A DNA stretch of 8,574 bases, taken from assembly GCA_023440105.1 (NCBI GenBank), contig JAEXSY010000215.1, positions 1-8,574 on the forward strand, given 5' to 3'. How positions within the stretch are numbered: position 1 is the first letter of the stretch; every line of letters starts with the position of its first letter. Of the stretch, positions 1 through 6,750 are shown one piece after another. Below the pieces are notes generated by a model. The model searched no databases. It saw only the letters and a program-made list of their open reading frames with translations, and was not told where the DNA came from. Origin of the DNA: Bacillota bacterium. Its GTDB lineage: Bacteria > Bacillota > Clostridia > Clostridiales > Clostridiaceae. The translations under genes were made by a program, and so were the position numbers.

Positions 1-1155
1 CACTAAATAGCTGTCCTTAAGAGAATATCCTTTTAAATCTCTACAAAGCTTCTTAGAGGTTAATCTGGAGGAAAAGCTCGGCACAGCTTCTTCTATCTGA
101 GATAGATATTTCTCACTAACATTGAAAAAATCACTGCCATGGAACATAAAGTTCTCTCCACCAGTCACCGCTGCTACAATACCGCTGTCAGGAAAAGCAA
201 CAACATTCTGACCAAACATACCATTAAGGACAATGGCATTAGGATTTTCCCCTACCCATACATGGTAACCATAGTCATAACGACTTATGGTTTCATCCAC
301 CTCTGCTCGTTTTTTTGTAGCTACCTCCATCCACTCCTTGGATATCAGCTGTTTTCCCTTCCATACTCCTTTATTAAGGTAAAGAGTGCCCAGCTTTGCC
401 ATATCCTCTACCAGTAAATATAATCCCCAGCCACCCTTTTCAATGCCTTTAGGGCACGTTTCCCAATGATAGCAGTAAATTTCCATTGGATCAAAAAGTC
501 TGGGCTTTAAATATTCCGTAACGCTGACACCTGTCTTCATCTTAACTATTGCTGCCAGCATATAGGAGTTCATGCTGTTATAATTAAACTTTGTACCAGG
601 TTCAAATTTAAGGCTGGCATCTAAAAACCCCTTAATCCAGTCCTCCTCAACTATAGCCCCAACTTCATTGAAGGCTATACCACTAGTCATATTTAAAAGA
701 TTCTCTACTGTAAGATTTCTAAGCTTCAGCTTTACTACTGCAGAGGACTGCTCCTCAAAAATCTTAACCACCTTTTCATCTAGAGAGAGCTTTCCTTCCT
801 CTACTAAAAATCCTATAGCAAGCCCCGTGACACTCTTAGTAAAGGAAAAAACCTCATGCCAGATCTTGCTGGTATAGGGAGAAAAATTACACTCTGCTAT
901 AACATTATCATTTTTAATAATCATTGCCGAATGGAGCTTTCCTCCAGTTTTTTCATAAAGCTCTCTAAAATACTCTTCTAATAGAGAGGAGGATACTCCT
1001 TGAGCCTCCGGGGAGCTCCTTGGAAGAGGTACAGTATTCCCTTCAGTAAACTCTACCTTACTCGGGGAGTATGGAACTATGGGAATTGTAGAATTGGTTC
1101 TATCTAGGAGCTGGCGAAGAAATTTAGCTGTATTCAATTGGTATTTTATAGTCAT
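1..1155 (-). CDS. Serine hydrolase, class C beta-lactamase/esterase fold (partial, C-terminus off left edge)
   Basis: Reading frame open for 385 codons from an ATG at 1155 to the window edge. A GGAGGTG ribosome binding site lies at 1161-1167. The family motifs are the nucleophile SxxK as SFTK (S104, K107), followed by SVTGLAIG, and the general-base tyrosine in YNS (Y192) before MNSYMLAA. The C-terminal part has YDYGYHVWVG and a GMFGQNVVAFPDSGIVAAVTGG segment, which sits where the KTG-like third motif is expected. No signal peptide or membrane anchor precedes the domain, so it is probably cytosolic. That fits an EstB-like esterase or amide hydrolase better than a secreted beta-lactamase or penicillin-binding protein. 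Members of this family range over esterases, D-amino-acid peptidases and transacylases, so the substrate cannot be named. It follows the ABC-F gene by 138 nt on the same strand but has its own predicted promoter. The last residues are missing because the frame leaves the window. Confidence 0.9.
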   Translation of the reverse strand, partial: MTIKYQLNTAKFLRQLLDRTNSTIPIVPYSPSKVEFTEGNTVPLPRSSPEAQGVSSSLLEEYFRELYEKTGGKLHSAMIIKNDNVIAECNFSPYTSKIWHEVFSFTKSVTGLAIGFLVEEGKLSLDEKVVKIFEEQSSAVVKLKLRNLTVENLLNMTSGIAFNEVGAIVEEDWIKGFLDASLKFEPGTKFNYNSMNSYMLAAIVKMKTGVSVTEYLKPRLFDPMEIYCYHWETCPKGIEKGGWGLYLLVEDMAKLGTLYLNKGVWKGKQLISKEWMEVATKKRAEVDETISRYDYGYHVWVGENPNAIVLNGMFGQNVVAFPDSGIVAAVTGGENFMFHGSDFFNVSEKYLSQIEEAVPSFSSRLTSKKLCRDLKGYSLKDSYLV

Positions 1156-1178
1156 GACTTCACCTCCAAGTGAAGATA

Positions 1179-1207
1179 ATTATAGCATAACCGTTATTGG
1201 AATTTAA
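1179..1207 (-). promoter_or_regulatory. Predicted promoter of the serine hydrolase gene
   Basis: On the minus strand a perfect TATAAT -10 box (1179-1184) is preceded at 17 nt by a weak -35, TTAAAT (1202-1207). The ribosome binding site and ATG follow about 15-25 nt downstream. The poor -35 suggests either a weak promoter or one needing an activator. An 11-bp palindrome lies in the spacer. Confidence 0.45.
1187..1197. promoter_or_regulatory. Possible operator palindrome in the serine hydrolase promoter spacer
   Basis: ATAACCGTTAT is an inverted repeat of ATAAC and GTTAT around one central base, placed between the predicted -35 and -10 boxes. A dyad there is typical of a repressor or MerR-like activator site. 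It is short enough to be chance in AT-rich DNA. Confidence 0.3.
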
Positions 1208-1293
1208 TATTAAGTTAGAAAATTAAAATAGACTTAAAAGTTCTCATTGAGCTCCCTAAGGTACTTCCTAGCTTAATGCAAATAGTAAATCCT

Positions 1294-3216
1294 CTAACTA
1301 TAAGAAAAATACTCCTCCATCAGCTTCTCCAGCTCGTCCTCTGCCTTTATCTTATCTGTATATAAAGCATTTAGCCTCTCGTAGTCATCAAAGAAAGCTT
1401 CTATCTCTTCTTCTATGACTTTTAGCTCATCTTCCTTTTTTTCAATCTCTCCTTCAAGCTTTTCCTTTCTCCACAGGCTGTTTCCTGAAAGGGTTCTATT
1501 TGAACCATTGCTATTATGAGGTGCTTTATCTATCTTATCCTTTTCTTTAGTGGCTATATTATAGCTGCTCTCTACTTCCTCTAAACTTTTAGCTTTGAGC
1601 TCCAAAGATTTTTCCTTGTAATATTCATAATCCCCTTCATAGGATATAAGCTTCCCATCCTTAAGCTCAACAACTCTTGTGGCGATATTATTAATAAACT
1701 GCCTATCGTGGGAGACAAATAAAATTGTTCCTTTAAAGGATTTAAGGAGCTCTTCCAACTCTTCTCTGGAGGCAATATCTAAGTGATTTGTAGGTTCATC
1801 TAGAATCAAAAGGTTCACAGGATGATACATAATCATGGCCAGCTTCAGCCTGCTCCTCTCTCCTCCTGAGAGACCACTAAGCTTCTTAAATACCCCTTCT
1901 CCATAAAACATATACCTTGCCAGATACTCTCTTGCCTTTCCTTCTGTCATAACAATATCCTCTCTGAATGTATCAAGAACCGTTTTATTATTATCATCGA
2001 AGGTGACATTCTGAGGGAGATAGGCTAGCAGTGTGGAGCTTCCAAGCTCTGCAAGACCAGAATCCTCCTTCTCATAGCCCAGTAATATTTTAATTAAGGT
2101 TGACTTGCCAGAGCCGTTGGAGCCTATGAGACCCACGGCTTCTCCCTGCCTAATTAACAGATCTGCTTTATCTAGGAGATTTTTAGATCCATAGCTCTTA
2201 CTTAAAGCTTCTATTATTATTACTTCATTACCGGATCTTCCTCCGGAATTAACATTGATGGAGATACTGCTTCTATCAAATACAGGCTTCTGTACCTTTT
2301 CCATTCTGTCCAGCATCTTCTGCATACTGGCAGCCTTTTTAAAGAACTTTGGATTATCTCCTCGCTGGCCCCAGTCTCTAAGCTGAGCTATAGACTTCTC
2401 CATGGCCTTAATCTTCTTTTGCTGATCCTCATAATCTGCCAGCTGAAGCTGAAGCTGTCTTTCCTTTTCCTTCACATAGGCAGTATAGTTTCCCTGATAG
2501 GTGGTAGATACCATATCCTCTATTTCTACTATCTTTGTAGCTACCTTATCTAAAAAATACCTATCATGAGAAATTAGGAGTACAACTCCCCTGTATTCTT
2601 TTAGATAATCCTCCAGCCATTCCAAAGCTTCTAGGTCCAGATGATTTGAAGGTTCATCTAAGAGGAGTATATCAGGACTTTCTAAAAGGATTTTCCCCAA
2701 AATTACAGTGGTTTTCTCTCCGCCACTGAGCTTATGGAACTCCTGATCTAAAAATTCTTCACCTATTTTAAGTCCTGTGCATACCTTGCTGAGCTTTTCC
2801 TCTCTCTCATAGCCTCCTAAGCCCTCAAAGGTTATTTGAAGCTCTGAGTAGCTTTTTAATATTCTTTCAGCTTCTTCTTCCTCTGCAGCAGCCAGCTTCT
2901 TCTCCAAAAGCTTCATAGATCCTTCAAGCTCCAGGAGCTCCTTAAAGGCTTCCTGTAATACATCCATAACCCTATAACCTTCTGGGAAATTCGGAACCTG
3001 TTCTAGATAGCCTAAGGTAGCTCCCTTTCTCACGGTGAGCATGCCCTTTTCATAGCCTTCTATACCCATGATTATTTTGAATAAGGTAGTCTTGCCACAG
3101 CCGTTATCTCCTACTATTCCAACCCTATCCCTTGTCATCACCTCAAAGGTTATATCCTCTAATACCATGGTTGCCCCATAGTACTTTTGTAATTTATTTA
3201 AAGCTAATTCAATCAT
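1294..3216 (-). CDS. ABC-F family ATPase (two ABC domains, C-terminal coiled coil), probable ribosome-protection or translation factor
   Basis: A 640-residue protein with two tandem ABC ATPase domains and no membrane segments, which is the ABC-F layout. Domain 1 has Walker A GDNGCGKT (36-43), signature LSGGE (163-167) and Walker B LLLDEPSNHLD (D187, E188). Domain 2 has Walker A GSNGSGKS (365-372), signature LSGGE (449-453) and Walker B LLILDEPTNHLD (D473, E474). Between them is the charged helical linker that reaches the peptidyl-tRNA site in this family. The last 65 or so residues are a Glu/Lys-rich coiled coil, as in Uup- and YdiF-type members. The start at 3216 is chosen because GGGAGG sits 8 nt upstream and the preceding codons belong to the MFS gene. 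The frame could be extended upstream to 3309, but that part has no family match. Its ATG overlaps the MFS stop by 8 nt, so the two are translationally coupled. ABC-F proteins either rescue stalled ribosomes or dislodge antibiotics from the 50S subunit. Pairing with a transporter favours resistance, but the subfamily is not certain. Confidence 0.93.
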   Translation of the reverse strand: MIELALNKLQKYYGATMVLEDITFEVMTRDRVGIVGDNGCGKTTLFKIIMGIEGYEKGMLTVRKGATLGYLEQVPNFPEGYRVMDVLQEAFKELLELEGSMKLLEKKLAAAEEEEAERILKSYSELQITFEGLGGYEREEKLSKVCTGLKIGEEFLDQEFHKLSGGEKTTVILGKILLESPDILLLDEPSNHLDLEALEWLEDYLKEYRGVVLLISHDRYFLDKVATKIVEIEDMVSTTYQGNYTAYVKEKERQLQLQLADYEDQQKKIKAMEKSIAQLRDWGQRGDNPKFFKKAASMQKMLDRMEKVQKPVFDRSSISINVNSGGRSGNEVIIIEALSKSYGSKNLLDKADLLIRQGEAVGLIGSNGSGKSTLIKILLGYEKEDSGLAELGSSTLLAYLPQNVTFDDNNKTVLDTFREDIVMTEGKAREYLARYMFYGEGVFKKLSGLSGGERSRLKLAMIMYHPVNLLILDEPTNHLDIASREELEELLKSFKGTILFVSHDRQFINNIATRVVELKDGKLISYEGDYEYYKEKSLELKAKSLEEVESSYNIATKEKDKIDKAPHNSNGSNRTLSGNSLWRKEKLEGEIEKKEDELKVIEEEIEAFFDDYERLNALYTDKIKAEDELEKLMEEYFSYS

Positions 3217-4420
3217 TAATTGCACCTCCCAGGCTATCCTTGCTATATTTATTAATCTTAAGTGTAAGCAGAACCATGATGGGTATATAAAGCAGTGCTG
3301 CAATCCCAAAGGTGAGATAAAAGTCCAGCTTATCGGCTAAGACACCAAAAAGGGGAAAGACAGCTATCATAAACATACTAAAGCATAATCCATCAAATGA
3401 TAATATCGTTGCCCTATACTCAGAGGATAGCCTTTCATTTATATAAGCACTAAATATCGTGTAAGCAACGCCACCGGTTATGGAAATAGAAAGAAAGAAG
3501 ATAATAGAATAGCTCTTCAAAAATCCTAGTCCCACTAAAGACACTATGCTTATTAAGGCTATAGCTATTAAGCTCCCCATAAGCTTTAATAATCCTTCAA
3601 TTTTATAAGCATACCTGGAAGCCACTGCTTCTATGAAGCATCCTAAAGCACAGATTGCTGCAATGGCTGTCTTTGTATAACCCATGTCTGAAAAAAACTG
3701 CTGACTGTAAAAAAACACAGTGGTTTGTAGGCTTCCAACTAAGGCAGAAAATAATATAAGGTATAAAACTACCCTTCTCTCTTTAAGGACCTTTATGCTT
3801 ATTTTCACTTGATTTATCAAGGAATTACCAGTGCTTCTCTCATGGGCTTCATACTCTGGAGGCTCAGAAAATCCAAGGGCTGTGATAAAAGCACCGCCTT
3901 GAATAAATCCTCCTAAAATATAGGCATATAGAAACTTTATATCTGCCAATATTCCTCCCAGGATAAGTGCCACACCTTGTGCAGTACCTATAAGGAAATT
4001 AACCTTACCCCATACTCTTTTATATGAGCTTTCTTCACCTAATGCCTTTAAGCTGTCATAGGATAGTGCTTCTGCAGCCCCAGAATTTAAATTCATCCCT
4101 GCAGCATTCATCACAAAGGCTAAGGCAAATCCCCAAAAGGAAGAAGAGAAAATCATTAGAAAACAGCTGGTTATAGCTGCTGCTCTACCTAGGACTACAG
4201 TAGTCTTCTTTCCATAAACATCTGCAATGGCTCCTGTAGGCAACTCAAATAGCAGACTTGTAATATGATAAATAGCCTCTAAAGCTCCTATTTCAACTAG
4301 GGACATGCCTTTAAAAGCAAGATACAAAACCCATATTGCTGAGGTTATATCAAAACCCATTAAAAAACTATATATATAACTCAAGGATACATTTTTTCTT
4401 AATTTATTTTTTATATTCAT
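3209..4420 (-). CDS. Major facilitator superfamily (MFS) transporter, probable drug efflux
   Basis: A 403-residue hydrophobic protein with about 12 predicted membrane helices. The loop 2-3 signature (motif A) reads GAIADVYGKKT at 63-73, directly after ELPT. A further motif, SGAAEALSYDSL at about 112-123, is typical of the Clostridia/Bacilli drug-type MFS group. The start at 4420 is preceded by GGAGGAG at 4427-4433 with 6 nt spacing. An alternative upstream start at 4468 would add 16 residues and has no ribosome binding site. The ABC-F gene begins inside its last codons (ATGATTGA overlap), so both proteins are made from one mRNA. No convincing promoter lies between this gene and the terminator 126 nt upstream. 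Transcription may therefore reach it by read-through of that terminator. The substrate is not visible from sequence. Proton-coupled antibiotic or metabolite export is the family expectation. Confidence 0.9.
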   Translation of the reverse strand: MNIKNKLRKNVSLSYIYSFLMGFDITSAIWVLYLAFKGMSLVEIGALEAIYHITSLLFELPTGAIADVYGKKTTVVLGRAAAITSCFLMIFSSSFWGFALAFVMNAAGMNLNSGAAEALSYDSLKALGEESSYKRVWGKVNFLIGTAQGVALILGGILADIKFLYAYILGGFIQGGAFITALGFSEPPEYEAHERSTGNSLINQVKISIKVLKERRVVLYLILFSALVGSLQTTVFFYSQQFFSDMGYTKTAIAAICALGCFIEAVASRYAYKIEGLLKLMGSLIAIALISIVSLVGLGFLKSYSIIFFLSISITGGVAYTIFSAYINERLSSEYRATILSFDGLCFSMFMIAVFPLFGVLADKLDFYLTFGIAALLYIPIMVLLTLKINKYSKDSLGGAIND

Positions 4421-4545
4421 ATTAAGCTCCTCCAATATTATCTTTTTGCAAATAAAAATAAGCCTCAAATCTGCACCTCTTAAAGAAAGAGCTGGACAGA
4501 TTAATATGGCTTATAGGAGCTGTGCATATATTAAAATCGGTACAT
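4421..4545 (-). other. Untranslated stretch between the leader terminator and the MFS start
   Basis: These 125 nt hold no gene and no good -35/-10 pair on the minus strand. AGCTCCT in the mRNA (+ strand 4515-4521) is complementary to AGGAGCT, which overlaps the MFS ribosome binding site (4425-4431). Pairing of these 7 nt could hide the site, but a match this short may be chance. A short CTCTT/AAGAG hairpin lies between them. Confidence 0.35.
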
Positions 4546-4577
4546 AACAAAAGGACCCAAGGCTAATCCCTGAGTCC
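4546..4577 (-). terminator. Intrinsic terminator (possible attenuator) ahead of the MFS/ABC-F genes
   Basis: On the minus strand the 25 nt at 4577-4553 fold into a 10-bp stem (8 Watson-Crick and 2 G-T pairs) with a 5-nt ATTAG loop, followed at once by TTTTGTT. This is a textbook Rho-independent terminator. It lies 38 nt after the small ORF stop and 126 nt before the MFS start. It either ends an independent small-peptide transcript or acts as a regulated attenuator for the resistance-like genes. Confidence 0.75.
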
Positions 4578-4615
4578 GCATCTTCGTAAATATTAAGTCC
4601 TAATAGAAGATAGAA

Positions 4616-4762
4616 TCATGGATTTGCACAATAGTCAGTACTTATTCTAAAAATGGACGCACTTCTCCCGTTAAAGCCTAAAATTGCACTTTTTGTAACG
4701 GAGCTGCTGTATTTCCATTGTTTATTTGAGTTAAACCTGAAAGCACTAACTGTATAATCCAT
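4616..4762 (-). CDS. Small ORF, 48 residues, unknown function (leader peptide or independent small protein)
   Basis: ATG at 4762, TGA at 4616-4618. An excellent ribosome binding site AAAGGAGG (4769-4776) stands 6 nt before the ATG, and a TTGAAT-17-TATAAT promoter lies about 40 nt upstream. These signals are the main evidence that it is translated. I do not recognise the protein. It begins MDYTVSAFRFNSN and ends STDYCANP, is rich in Ser, aromatic and basic residues, has one Cys (C45) and no membrane helix. Three Ser-Ala motifs (SAFRFN, SAILGFN, SASIFR) look weakly repeated. Inside it an inverted repeat (4665-4673 with 4696-4703, one bulge) could fold in the mRNA. A terminator follows 38 nt after the stop. 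It may be a leader ORF controlling read-through into the MFS/ABC-F genes by ribosome stalling, though it is longer than usual leader peptides. It may instead be a peptide gene of its own, or a precursor peptide exported by the MFS protein. Nothing in the residues decides between these. Confidence 0.6.
   Translation of the reverse strand: MDYTVSAFRFNSNKQWKYSSSVTKSAILGFNGRSASIFRISTDYCANP
4665..4703 (-). other. Inverted repeat inside the small ORF (possible mRNA hairpin)
   Basis: In the minus-strand transcript CTCCGTTA pairs with TAACGGGAG, giving 8 bp with one bulged G around a loop of about 22 nt. It lies wholly within the 48-codon ORF. A moving or stalled ribosome would open or mask it, so it could belong to a leader switch. 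I could not find a strong pairing between this region and the terminator arms. Confidence 0.35.
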
Positions 4763-4799
4763 CTCTATCCTCCTTTTATAAATAATCTCAATTAATTTA

Positions 4800-4828
4800 A
4801 TTATATACTTAATCTTTTAAATATTCAA
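4800..4828 (-). promoter_or_regulatory. Sigma-A-type promoter of the small ORF / MFS / ABC-F leader
   Basis: On the minus strand TTGAAT (4823-4828), a 17-nt spacer and a perfect TATAAT (4800-4805). Predicted transcription start is near 4793, giving about 31 nt of untranslated leader before the small ORF and a transcript of about 250 nt up to the terminator. Confidence 0.65.
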
Positions 4829-4881
4829 TATATAACTTTATGAACAAAGAGCGAAAAAATATCTTAATTATATACAATTTA

Positions 4882-5493
4882 TTACATTTTATTACACATG
4901 GTAGTATCAACAATCAAATCACAGGCTTCTTCAATTTTTAAGAAGGAAAAATATCTTTCCTCTAGAGGAATCCATTTATCAATATATAGCTGCAGCTTGT
5001 CCTTTCCGCTTCGTTTCTCAATTCTTTCAAGCTGCTCTTTTTCTTTTACAGTTAAAAATATCTTATAGCTATAGTACCTATCCAAAGTAGGATGCAGGCT
5101 GTAGGACCCTTCAATGACTGTCAGCTTTTTATAGCCTATTCTTACAGGCTCTAAAAAACTGTCAGTCCCACAGCAAAATCGTCTATAAAATACGTCCTTC
5201 TTCTCCTGCAGAGGTTTCATTACTTCCTCAGCAAATCTTTCATAGTGGACATTGCCGCCAGGCTCCTTCATCCTATCAGGAGTTCTCAGCTCAGAAGGAA
5301 GAAAAAAATCGTCCATATGAAGAACATTACAAGGAAAGGCTTCCTTTAACAAAGCTCCTAGAGTACTTTTACCACTGCCACAGCGTCCATCTATACCTAT
5401 GATAATATCCCTATCCTCTTCTAGGAGCTCTTTTATAGCTTCCATTGCAGAATAAAACACCTTATAACTTATATAATTCTTTTCATTCTTCAT
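4882..5493 (-). CDS. Uridine kinase-like P-loop kinase
   Basis: A 203-residue soluble protein of the uridine kinase/phosphoribulokinase-like P-loop family. It has Walker A GRCGSGKST (36-44) after the strand DIIIGID, the substrate-side motif LHMDDFFLP (58-66) and a Walker B-type strand VIEGSYSLHP (126-135). Length and motif order match uridine kinase-like proteins of Firmicutes, which phosphorylate a nucleoside or related small alcohol with ATP. The true substrate may not be uridine, since many annotated members are untested, so no symbol is given. The ATG at 5493 is preferred because AAAGGTGG lies 8 nt before it. A GTG at 5505 in the same frame falls inside that ribosome binding site. It is divergent from the esterase gene and followed by the small-ORF promoter. 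I see no clear terminator after its stop, so some read-through into the leader region is possible. Confidence 0.85.
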   Translation of the reverse strand: MKNEKNYISYKVFYSAMEAIKELLEEDRDIIIGIDGRCGSGKSTLGALLKEAFPCNVLHMDDFFLPSELRTPDRMKEPGGNVHYERFAEEVMKPLQEKKDVFYRRFCCGTDSFLEPVRIGYKKLTVIEGSYSLHPTLDRYYSYKIFLTVKEKEQLERIEKRSGKDKLQLYIDKWIPLEERYFSFLKIEEACDLIVDTTMCNKM

Positions 5494-5584
5494 GAGTAAT
5501 TCCACCTTTCAAAAGATATCTCCAAAGCTTCAAGTAATTTCATCATATCATAATAATAAATTTAATTGCTATTCCTTCAATGAT

Positions 5585-5612
5585 TTGATAATATGATTTC
5601 GTACCATATATT
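5585..5612 (+). promoter_or_regulatory. Candidate promoter for the SGNH hydrolase gene
   Basis: TTGATA (5585-5590), a 16-nt spacer and TATATT (5607-5612). Predicted start is near 5619, about 30 nt before the ATG. Its boxes overlap those of the opposite-strand promoter. Confidence 0.45.
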
Positions 5613-5617
5613 GTAAA
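5588..5617 (-). promoter_or_regulatory. Candidate promoter for the uridine kinase-like gene
   Basis: On the minus strand TTTACA (5612-5617), an 18-nt spacer and TATTAT (5588-5593), about 95 nt before the ATG. A second, poorer candidate, TTGAAG at about 5574-5579, lies nearer the gene. Confidence 0.4.
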
Positions 5618-5649
5618 CTATAAGAAAAAGAAAGTTGAAGGCTAATACT

Positions 5650-6360
5650 ATGGGCATAAATAAAATACTCATATTTATAATAGTTCTGGTAATTCTCGTT
5701 GTGACCCTTGGTTACAAACAGGGAAGCCGCTACCTGCCAATGGTGTATCATAAAAAGGAAGCACTGAGGGTAGCTTGTGTAGGCGACAGCATAACCTATG
5801 GAGCTAGAGTAAAGGTAAGGAAGCTCAATTCCTACCCCATGCAGCTTCAAAGACTTTTAGGAAAAGATTATTATGTAGAAAACTTTGGTGCCAGTGGACA
5901 TACCCTTATGAGCTCTGGGGACAGGCCTTATATCTCAAATAAAAGCTTTCATTTATCCCAGGAGTTTAATCCTGATATTGTGGTTATCATGCTGGGAACC
6001 AACGATGCTAAAAAGATGAATTGGACCTCCGTTGATGAATATATCAAGGATTATAAAGCACTGATTTCCTACTATAAAACCCTTGCCTCAAAGCCAAAGA
6101 TATATATAATGACCCCTCCCAAGGCCTTTCCCTTGAAGGGTGAGTCCACAGTAAAATTTGACATAAGAAATGAGGCCCTAGAAGAGATGACCTCAGCTAT
6201 AAAACAGCTATCTGAAGCTGAAGGCATTGGACTAATAGATCTTAATGCTACTATTTCCAATCATCCAGAATTCTTCACCTTTGATGGAGTTCATCCTGAT
6301 GCTAAGGGAGCAAGCCATATTGCAAATACCGTATTTCAAAGCTTAATAGCTTCAAAATAA
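5650..6360 (+). CDS. Membrane-anchored SGNH/GDSL esterase (sialate O-acetylesterase-like)
   Basis: A 236-residue protein with an N-terminal hydrophobic segment (about residues 5-22, ILIFIIVLVILVV) that lacks a lipobox cysteine, so it is probably an uncleaved signal anchor with the enzyme outside the cell. All four SGNH blocks are present: GDSITYG with nucleophile S47, the oxyanion glycine in VENFGASG (G80), LGTND with N118, and DGVHPDAKG with D212 and H215 completing the triad. These enzymes remove acetyl or acyl groups from carbohydrates or lipids. The text around the blocks resembles sialate/xylan O-acetylesterases, so a cell-wall or environmental glycan acetyl group is a reasonable guess. 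The ATG at 5650 is preferred because GAAGG lies 8 nt upstream. A TTG at 5635 would add five residues and lacks a good ribosome binding site. It stands as a single-gene transcript closed by a strong terminator. Confidence 0.9.
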   Translation: MGINKILIFIIVLVILVVTLGYKQGSRYLPMVYHKKEALRVACVGDSITYGARVKVRKLNSYPMQLQRLLGKDYYVENFGASGHTLMSSGDRPYISNKSFHLSQEFNPDIVVIMLGTNDAKKMNWTSVDEYIKDYKALISYYKTLASKPKIYIMTPPKAFPLKGESTVKFDIRNEALEEMTSAIKQLSEAEGIGLIDLNATISNHPEFFTFDGVHPDAKGASHIANTVFQSLIASK

Positions 6361-6406
6361 AAATGTAGTACTTATCACTGTTAATGAGATAAGTACTACA
6401 TTTTTT
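6361..6406. terminator. Bidirectional intrinsic terminator between convergent genes
   Basis: A perfect 16-bp inverted repeat (6361-6376 with 6388-6403) with an 11-nt loop begins at the base after the esterase stop codon. TTTTTT follows on the plus strand. The matching A-run before it gives a T-run on the minus strand, so it also ends the thioredoxin-like gene. Confidence 0.92.
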
Positions 6407-6410
6407 ATTA

Positions 6411-6737
6411 TCATTGAAAGAGCATTTCATAATATCTTTGTATATTTCCCTGAAGCTCGAGAAGATTAATGTTTCTTCCATACCTTAAGGTTTCTTTACC
6501 CTCTACATAGAGAAAAAATGTAGGCAGGGAAAATACACCATAGCTTGAGGCTAGCTCTATCTCCTCTTCCCCATTTATTTCTCCTCCCTTAAGCTCAGGA
6601 AACTTTTTAATAATCTCCTCCACCTTTTGCTTTATAACCTCACAGGCTCCACACTCACTGCCGGTGAAATATACTATGGCCATGGGATTTTCTCTAATAA
6701 ACCTTTCAACAGCTTCCTTCGAGTTAAGCTTAATCAT
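6411..6737 (-). CDS. Thioredoxin-like protein with CGAC active site
   Basis: A 108-residue single-domain thioredoxin fold. The strand MAIVYFTGSEC leads into the redox motif C29-G-A-C32, and the cis-proline loop is FSLPT (P72), followed by FFLYVEGKE. Length equals a classical thioredoxin. The usual WCGPC is replaced by ECGAC, which places it among thioredoxin-like family proteins and suggests a different redox potential or partner. No signal peptide, so it is cytosolic. The start at 6737 has AAGGAG about 10 nt upstream. It diverges from the CcdA-TlpA fusion across a 167-bp gap with shared TTAAAGT half-sites. It may supply or receive electrons from the CcdA membrane domain, the role cytosolic thioredoxin plays for CcdA/DsbD elsewhere. 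That link is inferred from context. Confidence 0.88.
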   Translation of the reverse strand: MIKLNSKEAVERFIRENPMAIVYFTGSECGACEVIKQKVEEIIKKFPELKGGEINGEEEIELASSYGVFSLPTFFLYVEGKETLRYGRNINLLELQGNIQRYYEMLFQ

Positions 6738-6750
6738 CAGTAATCACTCC

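Noticed and set aside
139..877. Plus-strand open frames at 139-417 and 668-877
   Set aside because: They lie antisense to the serine hydrolase, which has all family motifs. They show no ribosome binding site or recognisable protein.
1226..1293. Terminator after the ABC-F gene
   Set aside because: A short CTAGG/CCTTAG repeat is present, but no T-run follows and the stem has a bulge.
3217..3309. 31-residue N-terminal extension of the ABC-F protein
   Set aside because: The extension is the MFS coding end read in another frame and has no family match. GGGAGG directly precedes the ATG at 3216.
4511..4618. Read-through of the small ORF past its TGA
   Set aside because: The frame stays open for 34 more codons to TAA at 4511-4513, but it crosses the terminator hairpin and no recoding signal is seen. 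Chance openness is the simpler view.
4546..4880. T-box or metabolite riboswitch
   Set aside because: I see no T-box AGGGTGGNACCGCG-like element or familiar riboswitch core. The translated small ORF explains most of the leader.
5569..5850. Minus-strand open frame at 5569-5850
   Set aside because: It is antisense to the SGNH signal anchor and catalytic GDSIT block and has no matching family features.
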